From contig NZ_JAHHZN010000014.1 of assembly GCF_018760735.1 (NCBI RefSeq), positions 38,667 to 102,666 on the forward strand: DNA of 64,000 nt. Direction: 5' to 3'. Both the position numbers and the translations under genes were made by a program. The DNA is from Hymenobacter piscis (GTDB lineage Bacteria > Bacteroidota > Bacteroidia > Cytophagales > Hymenobacteraceae). The notes under the pieces are model-generated. The model did not search any database, was not told where the DNA came from, and worked only from the letters and a program-made list of their open reading frames with translations. Positions within the stretch are counted from its first letter, which is position 1, and every line of letters begins with the position of its first letter. This document shows positions 42,204 to 49,470 of this stretch, piece by piece.

Positions 42204-42971
42204 ATGTCTCAGCCAACCCTAGATTTGGATTCGCTCCAAAAGAGCCTTATTGGGCTTGAGCCTCGGGATTCCGCAGCACTGGGACTTCGGGAAATCTATT
42301 CCCTTTATCCGGAGCTGCGCCCCGATTACGATGTTGTTTTAGATCATACTGTAATTAAAGAAGCAGCCGCTGTTCTTGATCACCCATTTTCCGGTCACTG
42401 GAATGAGTATGCTTCCATAACCATTGTCGCACTTATCTCTTTGATGCTGGTATTTGCAGGTTGGGCATTATGTGCTTATGTATTTCATGGTCTGACCCAG
42501 CGGCTCACATTCCAAGTAGATGAACTCAAGCGCCAAATGACGGAAGTGAATCGGCGCCAGCACATCGACTCATTTGCCATTGAGTCCTGGCGCAAAACCC
42601 GCCCCCTATTACAGCAACGGGACCGCTTGCTTCGTAATTATCAGTTTGCCAAAACCCTTTCGTCGACTGAGTACAATACATGGCATAGGTTAATGTGGAA
42701 GGAGTACGCCCAGTGCACTTTAAACCTGATCCGGGCTGTCCGTCCCCTTACCTACTTGGATTATCGGCACCGTATCCTGGCCTGGTCTCCAACCTATGAT
42801 CCAACTTTTCGACGGTTCCAATCCGGTGAACCTACCACTGACTCTGGCTGGGAAAATATCCCACTTGATGCCCGCCACCTGTTTACTATCGCAGCTGGTC
42901 CGCCACAACGTCATCGTTTCACTTACGACTTAGAGAACGTGTTCTCTGCTATGCTTTCTAAGCAACCCTAA
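42204..42971 (+). CDS. single-pass membrane protein, 255 aa
   Basis: Residues 1-70 hydrophilic, one membrane segment about 72-96 (SITIVALISLMLVFAGWALCAYV), then a coiled coil (QVDELKRQMTEVNRRQ) and a helical domain. GC content is lower than in neighbouring genes, hinting at a separate origin. Its stop overlaps the start of the peptidase gene by one base (TAATG), so translation is coupled. Confidence 0.7.
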   Translation: MSQPTLDLDSLQKSLIGLEPRDSAALGLREIYSLYPELRPDYDVVLDHTVIKEAAAVLDHPFSGHWNEYASITIVALISLMLVFAGWALCAYVFHGLTQRLTFQVDELKRQMTEVNRRQHIDSFAIESWRKTRPLLQQRDRLLRNYQFAKTLSSTEYNTWHRLMWKEYAQCTLNLIRAVRPLTYLDYRHRILAWSPTYDPTFRRFQSGEPTTDSGWENIPLDARHLFTIAAGPPQRHRFTYDLENVFSAMLSKQP

Positions 42972-44443
42972 TGAAGATGGCTTCTCTTATCCGTTCGTTA
43001 CGCTGGCTACTGCTTTTCGTGTGCCTTCTGCTAGTAGGACTTGTGGCCCGCACATTCTGGTTTTCGACGACTGCGCCGGCCCCCTCCCCTGGGCTGGCGC
43101 AGTCGCTTACGCCCTGGTCTTCCACGCAGCGCATGGCAGCACTGGGCCGGTTGCAGCAGGCTATCCGGTACCGTACCATCTCTCAGGATGATACCCAGCT
43201 GCTAGATACTACCCAGTTTGCGGGCTTCCGCCGCTTCCTAGCCGCCTCTTACCCTTTAACTCATCAACAGCTGCAGCCCCGGCTGCTCGGTGGCGGCACC
43301 CTGCTCTTTACCTGGCCGGGCCGCTCAGTTGGTCCGGGTACAGTCTTACTTGCCCACCAGGACGTGGTACCGGTCGAGGATTCCGCGCAGTGGGCTTACC
43401 CGCCATTCGGCGGCGTGGTTGCCCGGGATTCAATCTGGGGCCGTGGGGTGACAGATAACAAGGCCAACCTCATTGCCCAGCTGGAAGCCATCGAATCATT
43501 GCTGCAGGAAGGATACTCTCCCACCCATCCCGTGTACCTGGTACTTGGCCATGATGAGGAAGTCGGTGGCTGGCGCGGCGCGGGCCGCGCCGCCGCTTGG
43601 CTTAAATCCCGGCAGCTCCCGCTGGCCCGGGTTCTCGATGAAGGAGGCTTTATCACCCGCCGCCGCGTTCCGGGGATGCAGGGCCGGCCGGTGGCGCTGG
43701 TCGGTACCGCCGAGAAAGGATTCCTGACCGTGGAACTGGTCGCCCGCGCGCCCGGCGGCCACGCCTCGATGCCGGCGGCCGAGACAGCCCCGGACCTGTT
43801 GCTCTCGGCCCTCCAGCAACTGCGCCACCATCCTTTCCCCGCCCAGCTCACGGAGCCGATGCAGCAGCTGGCCGGCCACATCGGCCCGCATCTGCCGTGG
43901 CCGCAGCGCCTGGCCTTCGCTAACCGCTGGTTGATGGAGCCCCTTATTCTGAGGGGCTACGCCGCTACCCCGGCCGGCGCGGCAGCCGTACGTACCACCC
44001 TCGCCCCGGTCCGCCTGCAGGCCGGAACCAAGGACAACGTAGTACCCAGTGAGGCCCGCGCCCGCATCAACCTACGCCTGTTGCCCGGGTATAGCGTGGC
44101 CACGACCCTGCAGCAGCTGCGGGCGCTACTTCCGGATTCCTCCCGCGTGCACCTGCTGGTAGTTGGTCGCCCCGCTGAGCCCACCGCGATGCCGGCACGT
44201 AGCGCCTCGGCCGACTACGAGCTTATTGCGTCCTCCCTGCCCTCCCGCGCCTTGGTTACCCCTTTCTTGATGGTGGGGCAGACTGATGCCCGCCACTTCA
44301 CCGGCCTTACTCGCCAGGTTTTCCGGTTCGGGCCGATGAGTGACCCCGCCGGCTTTCACGCCCGCGACGAGCACCTGGCTGTTTCCAGCTTCTACGAGGG
44401 AATGCGCTTCTATCGACACTACTTGAAAAACCTGCCGGAATAA
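42971..44443 (+). CDS. membrane-anchored M20 family metallopeptidase
   Basis: 490 aa. An N-terminal membrane anchor (LLLFVCLLLVGLVARTFW) precedes a full M20 peptidase: HQDVVPV (His129, Asp131), GRGVTDNK (Asp162 metal bridge), HDEEVGG (Glu196 catalytic, Glu197 metal), LDEGG (Asp223) and a C-terminal FHARDEH (His463). The insert dimerisation domain starts at APGGHASMPA. This layout is that of PM20D1/carboxypeptidase S-like enzymes. It should cleave or condense N-acyl amino acids or dipeptides in the periplasm, possibly using products of the neighbouring lipase-like enzyme (inference). Confidence 0.92.
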   Translation: MKMASLIRSLRWLLLFVCLLLVGLVARTFWFSTTAPAPSPGLAQSLTPWSSTQRMAALGRLQQAIRYRTISQDDTQLLDTTQFAGFRRFLAASYPLTHQQLQPRLLGGGTLLFTWPGRSVGPGTVLLAHQDVVPVEDSAQWAYPPFGGVVARDSIWGRGVTDNKANLIAQLEAIESLLQEGYSPTHPVYLVLGHDEEVGGWRGAGRAAAWLKSRQLPLARVLDEGGFITRRRVPGMQGRPVALVGTAEKGFLTVELVARAPGGHASMPAAETAPDLLLSALQQLRHHPFPAQLTEPMQQLAGHIGPHLPWPQRLAFANRWLMEPLILRGYAATPAGAAAVRTTLAPVRLQAGTKDNVVPSEARARINLRLLPGYSVATTLQQLRALLPDSSRVHLLVVGRPAEPTAMPARSASADYELIASSLPSRALVTPFLMVGQTDARHFTGLTRQVFRFGPMSDPAGFHARDEHLAVSSFYEGMRFYRHYLKNLPE

Positions 44444-44446
44444 TGC

Positions 44447-44474
44447 AAAAACGCCCCGTACACCGGGGCGTTTT
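44447..44474. terminator. intrinsic terminator
   Basis: 11-bp stem AAAACGCCCCG / CGGGGCGTTTT with a 5-nt loop, 4 nt after the peptidase stop. Confidence 0.88.
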
Positions 44475-44488
44475 CGCTTCCTTGGCAC

Positions 44489-44516
44489 AAATATTGATTT
44501 AATATTTACATCAATA
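44489..44516 (+). promoter_or_regulatory. ATTGAT..ATCAAT operator-like element
   Basis: AAATATTGATTTAATA then ATCAATA, an imperfect inverted repeat 15 nt before the 165-aa gene. Matches the minus-strand element at 29421-29448 in 24 of 27 bases. Confidence 0.45.
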
Positions 44517-44530
44517 TATCGTTACTCGTT

Positions 44531-45028
44531 ATGCAAGCCTTATTCATCATCTTCGCCCTGACGCTGGTAGCTCTATTCCAGGTATACGCCATCCGCTCCG
44601 TTAGCGCCCGGCCAGTACCAGTTACATCTACCCGATTTACGCTGCTCAGAGCTGGCTGGGCCCTTTTACTGGGCACCTGCTGCTGGTTAATGCTCGGCTC
44701 TGCCTTCGTCGATTGGGTTCAGCCTCACGCTGGACTACTCGTGTTGCTGGGCGTGGCCCTGCTGGTTTACGTGGAAAACCTGAGCCGCCACCTGCTCTTT
44801 GCTTTCTCCCAGCAGTGGAATGTGCGTGCCGTTTGGGGAATGTATCTGGCTTCTGTACCTGGTGTGATCCTATACTCGCTGGATTCGACTCCGGATTTTT
44901 CAGCCTGGACGACCGGCCTACGAGTGCTAGTGATTTTCATGGTTCTGGGCACGCTCTACCAACGGACGAAGCGCCGGGCAGACCGTACCCGCTGGGAGCT
45001 GGCCGGTGGCCGATACTGCGCCCAGTAA
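44531..45028 (+). CDS. integral membrane protein, 165 aa
   Basis: Four to five membrane segments (LFIIFALTLVALFQVYAI; AGWALLLGTCCWLMLGSAFVD; GLLVLLGVALLVYVEN; GLRVLVIFMVLGTLYQ) with a polar C-terminus rich in Arg. No family recognised. Preceded by an operator-like repeat shared with two other genes on the plasmid. Confidence 0.65.
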   Translation: MQALFIIFALTLVALFQVYAIRSVSARPVPVTSTRFTLLRAGWALLLGTCCWLMLGSAFVDWVQPHAGLLVLLGVALLVYVENLSRHLLFAFSQQWNVRAVWGMYLASVPGVILYSLDSTPDFSAWTTGLRVLVIFMVLGTLYQRTKRRADRTRWELAGGRYCAQ

Positions 45029-45190
45029 GAGATTTTCCCCCTACTGTCCCAAACCTAAACTAAAAGTAATTTCAAGCTAATCGAAATATTGTTTTTAATA
45101 AATCAAATACTCATATTTGCCTACTCCCTAGCTAGGAACGCGGCCGCCGAAAAGCGCACGAGTAGGCACGTATCATTTTCATTTATCACG

Positions 45191-45433
45191 ATGCAAGGCA
45201 AATTCAAACGCCTCCTGACTGTTGCCCGCCAGAAGGGCAAGAAACTAGCCGTAATCGGCGCAATGGCCACCGGCGTAATGCTGGCCGCCGCTCCTGCTAA
45301 CAAGGCCCAAGCCAGACTCTTCGGCTCGGGCATGTACTGCGACGCAAATGGCGGTGGCACCTACAGCACCTGGATTTTCGGTATCCGCTTCAGCACCGGT
45401 TCCACTATCCCCAACTCCGCTTTCTGCGACTAA
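45191..45433 (+). CDS. small exported Cys-containing protein, 80 aa
   Basis: ATG at 45191; the frame is open further up but through an AT-rich leader. Basic N-terminus, hydrophobic segment AVIGAMATGVMLAAAPANKA, cleavage likely near AQA, then a 38-residue mature part with two Cys (MYCDANGGG and NSAFCD at the end) and an aromatic strand YSTWIFGIRF. It could be a small secreted disulfide peptide. Unknown function. Confidence 0.6.
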   Translation: MQGKFKRLLTVARQKGKKLAVIGAMATGVMLAAAPANKAQARLFGSGMYCDANGGGTYSTWIFGIRFSTGSTIPNSAFCD

Positions 45434-45489
45434 CCCAGTCGCCGCGTACCTCTGCAACACCATAGCAATACCGGGCTCACTACCCGGTA

Positions 45490-45523
45490 TTGTTATTTCC
45501 CCTTCTCCCTAGCCTTACCTTTG
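45490..45523 (+). promoter_or_regulatory. Bacteroidota-type promoter TTG-N23-TACCTTTG
   Basis: TTG at 45490 and TACCTTTG at 45516-45523 fit the -33/-7 pattern (TAnnTTTG) and lie just before the ATG at 45547. It also follows a small hairpin (ACCGGGCTCACTACCCGGT-like, 45468-45488). Confidence 0.5.
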
Positions 45524-45546
45524 TCTAATTAGATCCCACAACTTTT

Positions 45547-46263
45547 ATGCTCGCTACACTCATCTTTCTTCTCGGTCAATCCGGCTCCCTGACTGCTCCT
45601 GATACTATGCGTCAGCAACACTTGCCCGACGTGGTAGTACGGCCTCGCCACGAGGCCGTAGTTTCCCCTTACGAGGGGCGCCGCCGGCCGATCAACGCCT
45701 ACGCGTTGATTCCCGGCATTCAGGTAGCGGTGCATCTGACCGGGACTGCTGATGACCCCATTACCGGCATTCGCCTGCACCTGAAGGACGATAAGGTAAA
45801 ACAGGGCCGTCTGCGGGTACGTCTGGTAGCCGCTGGTACTGACAAGCCGACCACTGTTCCCAATGGCCCCGACCTGATGACGCCCGTAACATTCTCGGCT
45901 AATCAGCTCCCGGGTCCGGATGGGCTGCTCACTATTCCCCTGCAGCAGCAGAATGTAGTGATGCCCCAGGGCGGAGTTTTTGTCATTATTGAAGGCCTTG
46001 GCAATGAGCGTGCTCCTGAGTATGTGGCTGTCACCGTGCCGTCGAAAGGCAGCGGTGGGCCGAAAGTTGTGATGAAGGGAGAAGATACGGTTGAATCTAC
46101 TCCTTTGGAGGAATGGGTTCAGCTCAAGGGTGCTACCACGAAGTCGGAAGCCCATACCTGGGTGAATGGCCACAATGGTAAAGGGTGGCTGCTTCGCCAC
46201 CCTAAAGGCACCCGGGAAGATGTAATGAACAGTGACGTTGAACTGGTCGTCTTCTCTCATTAG
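45547..46263 (+). CDS. hypothetical exported protein, 238 aa
   Basis: Short hydrophobic start (LATLIFLLGQSGSL), then LPDVVVRPRHEAVVSPYEGR, a phrase common at the N-terminus of Hymenobacter surface proteins, and a beta-rich body (AVHLTGTADDPITGIRLHL; LRVRLVAAGTDKPT; GVFVIIEGLG). No catalytic motif seen. Single-gene unit with its own promoter and terminator. Confidence 0.7.
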   Translation: MLATLIFLLGQSGSLTAPDTMRQQHLPDVVVRPRHEAVVSPYEGRRRPINAYALIPGIQVAVHLTGTADDPITGIRLHLKDDKVKQGRLRVRLVAAGTDKPTTVPNGPDLMTPVTFSANQLPGPDGLLTIPLQQQNVVMPQGGVFVIIEGLGNERAPEYVAVTVPSKGSGGPKVVMKGEDTVESTPLEEWVQLKGATTKSEAHTWVNGHNGKGWLLRHPKGTREDVMNSDVELVVFSH

Positions 46264-46285
46264 TCCCCTACCGCCCGTTTAAGCC

Positions 46286-46319
46286 AAAGAGCCTGCCCCC
46301 GTTTAGGGGCAGGCTCTTT
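46286..46319. terminator. bidirectional intrinsic terminator
   Basis: 14-bp stem AAAGAGCCTGCCCC / GGGGCAGGCTCTTT with a 6-nt loop between convergent genes. Confidence 0.9.
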
Positions 46320-46760
46320 CTATTTTTCTGGTGCGTGCTGTTGCAACAACCACTGGATAGCTTCTTCTTCCTGGCCGGCGTGAAAGACCTTTATCCGCAA
46401 ACGGTCCCTGTTTCCAACCAGGTGATTTAGCATTCCCAGGGTAGCTATTCGGACCAAAAGATTACGGCTACTCAACACAGCTGCCGCGCCGAAGTCAAAA
46501 TTCATTCGGGCCCGGCTCAACCAGTCATATTTAAACCAGACCTCTACCTCGACGGAGCAGGTCCTGATGAATTCCTGATCAACCAGTAACCGGCAGATGT
46601 TTAGCACCTTCCCGGTCTCCAGCGTCTTATTGAGCGCTTCCATGATGTCTTCGTCCGTTCGGTCGCCTCTCTTCCAGACAAGGCGCACGTAGTCGTGGAA
46701 GCTGATGATTTTACCAGCGTCATTTTCAAATACAACATGGGAGTGGGTAGGTGTGAGCAA
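46320..46760 (-). CDS. STAS/SpoIIAA-like domain protein, 146 aa
   Basis: Starts with TTG at 46760 (no earlier ATG; the next ATG is too far in). Layout FENDAGKIISFHDYVRLVW, VLNICRLLVDQEFIRTCS, LVRIATLGMLN and HAGQEEEAIQWL matches a small Bacteroidota family with a STAS/SEC14-like fold, found beside signalling genes. Exact role unknown. The start codon call is uncertain. Confidence 0.6.
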   Translation of the reverse strand: MLTPTHSHVVFENDAGKIISFHDYVRLVWKRGDRTDEDIMEALNKTLETGKVLNICRLLVDQEFIRTCSVEVEVWFKYDWLSRARMNFDFGAAAVLSSRNLLVRIATLGMLNHLVGNRDRLRIKVFHAGQEEEAIQWLLQQHAPEK

Positions 46761-46768
46761 TAGGTGGG

Positions 46769-47518
46769 CTAGTTACGGTGAGTTCGAAGTAGTCGCTGAC
46801 CGCGACCGGTCAGGAAGCGTACCAGGGCCCGACAAATGTCCCAGATGGACGCCGGCACCAGGGTTAAGAGCCCATGTCCTAGGTCGTAGGTAGGGTTCTG
46901 CTGTGTAAAATACACTGCGTGCGGATTGATAGTTGGATTCCACACAACTTTCTTCCCCTGCTCCCTCGTTATCCAGCCCACGTAGCGTACCAGCGGGGCT
47001 GATGGCGTCACCATCCGCAGTTTGAACACGTCGGCCAGCTCGTAGAGCAGCGCTTCCTTCTCTGCCGGCATATCGTGGCTCAGCGTAGGCCACACCCTGG
47101 GGGCGTATTTGGCAGCCATTGCGTACGAGGAGGGATACACCATCGAAGCGAAGAAGAAACTCTCATAGCGCAGCCCCGAGAGGCTGTGCACCAACATCCG
47201 GGCCATGGCCCGCAGTACCGTCAGGTCGCGCCCACGGTAAGCGGGCAGCTTCCCTGTTTCCATCCGGAAGATCTGGCGACGCTTTCCGGTTATCACTTTC
47301 CGGAAGGTATGCAAAGCCAGGTAACCGACCAACTCTCCCTGCTCCGACCGGTGCAGGTAAATCCACGTCCTCCAGGCCGTGGAATCAACTACGTAGGTGC
47401 GGAACGTCTCGTAATCGACTCCCGCAAACAGTTGGGCCTGCAGGGGGTACATCTGCTGGCTGAGGGCTGCGCGCTGCACCGAGTCCAGCCGGTGAACAGC
47501 AATTTTCTGTGTGAACAT
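46769..47518 (-). CDS. hypothetical protein, 249 aa (possible acetyltransferase-like fold)
   Basis: ATG at 47518 (MFTQKIAVHR); the open frame continues upstream through the terminator. Segment GELVGYLALHTFRKVITGKR and the following METGKLPAYRGRDLTVLRAM have the strand-turn-helix rhythm of GNAT proteins, and the whole has their size, but the acetyl-CoA loop is not clear. C-terminal hydrophobic helix (LGHGLLTLVPASIWDICRAL). Ends 8 nt before the STAS-like gene start, so same transcript. Confidence 0.65.
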   Translation of the reverse strand: MFTQKIAVHRLDSVQRAALSQQMYPLQAQLFAGVDYETFRTYVVDSTAWRTWIYLHRSEQGELVGYLALHTFRKVITGKRRQIFRMETGKLPAYRGRDLTVLRAMARMLVHSLSGLRYESFFFASMVYPSSYAMAAKYAPRVWPTLSHDMPAEKEALLYELADVFKLRMVTPSAPLVRYVGWITREQGKKVVWNPTINPHAVYFTQQNPTYDLGHGLLTLVPASIWDICRALVRFLTGRGQRLLRTHRN

Positions 47519-47536
47519 GGGGTATGGGGTTTTGGT

Positions 47537-47570
47537 AAAAAAAAAGCCCCTGCGACCATCGCAGGGGCTT
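47537..47570 (-). terminator. intrinsic terminator of the Fic-like gene
   Basis: AAGCCCCTGC / GCAGGGGCTT stem with a 7-nt loop; on the minus strand a run of nine A-complement T follows. Lies 25 nt after the stop at 47595. Confidence 0.88.
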
Positions 47571-47594
47571 GCTTGTATCCAAAATGGAATGGTG

Positions 47595-48926
47595 CTATCG
47601 TTCACGGTCAATTTCCCGGGTTACGGCTGGGCCTTCCCGAGTTACAGGCTTTGGTTGCAGCAGCTGCTGGGAGCTGCGCCCCATTTCCTGCAGGGCGCTG
47701 CGGGTTTCCTGGTCCCCGGACTTGCTGGCCACCTGGTAGGCTGTCTGCATGGCCCCATCCAGGCGCGTAACCTGAGCCGGGGAAAGGTTCTGGCCACTGG
47801 AAACCGTATCGGCCGCCCGGCGGACTTCCTGAGCCTCCATGCGGCTTCCGCTGCCCCACAGTGCGTTTTCCACTTTTGCGCTGGCCTGCACGAACGTATT
47901 GCGGTTACGTTCGCTCTCAAAGGCGGGCTGCAGCTCCTCCAGCTTGCGGATGGCCTGCCGCAGCGGCTGTGGTCCCTCGACCGGAAACGGGTTATTTTTC
48001 TCTACGTACGTAGCCGCCTCTTTCAGTAGCGGTGCCCCCGCCTGCACCAGCTCGCCGCGGCTGGCGTGGAACAGTGCCCGGTAGGTGTCTTCCACCTTCG
48101 CCCTGGGCACATCTCCTTGCATCCCGATAATGGCATAGTTGTCGACCACGTTGCGACCGTGCTGTTGCACTGTGCGCTGCGCATCAAACATCTGCTGCCG
48201 GAGTTCCGGTGGGTCCTGCGCCGGCCCGCGCATTACGGGGTGGCGGGCGGCTTCCGCCTGTACGCCGGGCAGGGGCACGGTGGCCCGCTCAAACAACGAA
48301 GTCAGCTCGCGCAGGCGACTCTGCTCAGCTCCCGGCCCGGCTTTTGACTCCCCCACGTTTCGCAGGGCCTCATCGCCCGCCCGCCGTAGGTCCTCGGGCT
48401 TGATCTGGTCAAACTTCAGGTCGTAGCCTGCCTGCTTGGCCAGCACCGTCATCCCGGCCATCAGCGTCTGCTCATTGCCTGCCCGGAAGGGCTGAATGTA
48501 GTTAAGCTGGTCGAAGTAGTGGGCGGCCCGTCCGGCGAAGTTTTCCGGGGTGTTGCCCCGCAGCATGTTTTCTCCTTTCAGCTGGTTGCTCAGCGTATCG
48601 AGCCGGGCGCTTACTTCGGCCGCCGGCGCGTAGCTGATGGTTTCAATGCGCCCCCGCTGCACGTCGCCACTCAGGCGCTCCCGCTCGTGCTGCTGCTCCT
48701 GTCGCGTCTGACCGGCCCAGTCGTAGACGTCCTTCATGACGTGCGTGTGCAGCTGCTTCAGGTGCTGGGTATCGAGACTGCCCTTTACTTCGACTAGGCC
48801 TGTCTCCAGCTGCATGCGCCGGAAGTCGCCGGCTATGCGTTCGGCCCTGGCCAGCTGCTCGGCGGAATCTGCCCCAACTTTGTTTTCCGGTAAGGTGTTG
48901 CCGTATCTGTTGTAGTCCAGATTCAT
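47595..48926 (-). CDS. Fic-fold protein with degenerate catalytic motif, candidate conjugation-linked effector
   Basis: 443 aa. Residues about 15-190 have the Fic fold: LKQLHTHVMKDVYDWAGQTR, then the motif region LNYIQPFRAGNEQT. The Fic consensus HPFxxGNGRxxR is changed to QPFRAGNEQTL: catalytic His is Gln145 (codon CAG), and GNGR is GNEQ. Active AMP transfer is therefore unlikely. Residues 200-443 are helical and end in the charged tail REGPAVTREIDRER, similar to the relaxase end (DRRHERER). It overlaps by 4 nt a VbhA-like antitoxin gene and lies next to the coupling protein, the setting of Bartonella VbhA/VbhT. May be a translocated protein, a diverged toxin or a structural relative. Confidence 0.78.
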   Translation of the reverse strand: MNLDYNRYGNTLPENKVGADSAEQLARAERIAGDFRRMQLETGLVEVKGSLDTQHLKQLHTHVMKDVYDWAGQTRQEQQHERERLSGDVQRGRIETISYAPAAEVSARLDTLSNQLKGENMLRGNTPENFAGRAAHYFDQLNYIQPFRAGNEQTLMAGMTVLAKQAGYDLKFDQIKPEDLRRAGDEALRNVGESKAGPGAEQSRLRELTSLFERATVPLPGVQAEAARHPVMRGPAQDPPELRQQMFDAQRTVQQHGRNVVDNYAIIGMQGDVPRAKVEDTYRALFHASRGELVQAGAPLLKEAATYVEKNNPFPVEGPQPLRQAIRKLEELQPAFESERNRNTFVQASAKVENALWGSGSRMEAQEVRRAADTVSSGQNLSPAQVTRLDGAMQTAYQVASKSGDQETRSALQEMGRSSQQLLQPKPVTREGPAVTREIDRER

Positions 48927-49126
48927 GCTGTAGTCGGCTTGTCAGCAGCTTGGTTTTCGGCAGCGTTGCGGGAAGCCTCCAGTTCCATTACTTTCTGAAT
49001 GGCTTCCTCATCCGTAATGTCGCCCTGGGACAACGCTACGTACACGTCGCGCTGTTCGGGGGTCAGTTCCGGATTGCTCAGTAACCGGGCTATGGCCGTG
49101 CTGGGTATTTGTTTAGTGCTGTGCAT
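48923..49126 (-). CDS. VbhA-like antitoxin-type small protein, 67 aa
   Basis: ATG at 49126 (longer frame up to 49210 lacks coding character). Three short helices. TAIARLLSNPELTPEQ (with Ser17 and Glu20) followed by GDITDEEAIQKVMEL matches the pattern of VbhA antitoxins (small helix with SxxxE(G/N), then G(E/D)IT-type turn and EAI helix). The inhibitory motif SxxxEG is altered to SNPEL. Its stop overlaps the Fic start (ATGA), as in VbhA/VbhT operons. Assignment is by pattern, not by search. Confidence 0.65.
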   Translation of the reverse strand: MHSTKQIPSTAIARLLSNPELTPEQRDVYVALSQGDITDEEAIQKVMELEASRNAAENQAADKPTTA

Positions 49127-49170
49127 GGTTGATATGGCTAATGGGTTTATAATGCATCGCGGCAGCTTAT

Positions 49171-49368
49171 CTACTCCACGATGAGGCTTTGTTCGTCGCA
49201 GATTTCGCACCGCACCGAAACCAGGCTTGTGGTTTGGGTCAACGCCTCTACCACTTCTTCTACCTGGTGCGGGGTGCCCACTTCACAGTGGGTGCAGGCA
49301 ACGAGCACGGCGGCATTCAAGGCTTGTTCGGAAAGCTCCTGATCGGAGTGACTAGTGAAAAACTTCAT
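49171..49368 (-). CDS. small protein with two CxxC motifs, 65 aa
   Basis: Helical start (DQELSEQALNAAVLVA), CTHC (residues about 25-28), then CEIC near residue 54. Spacing suits a zinc ribbon or knuckle. Located between the VbhA-like gene and the coupling protein gene on the same strand. Unknown role. Confidence 0.6.
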   Translation of the reverse strand: MKFFTSHSDQELSEQALNAAVLVACTHCEVGTPHQVEEVVEALTQTTSLVSVRCEICDEQSLIVE

Positions 49369-49470
49369 TGGTCAGCATGTAAGTGGACTTGAACAGGTAA
49401 CGCAGCAACACCGTCAGCAAGTTACTATGTTGTCGGCACGCTCGTTCGCGCAAACATGCCGGGAGAAGAA

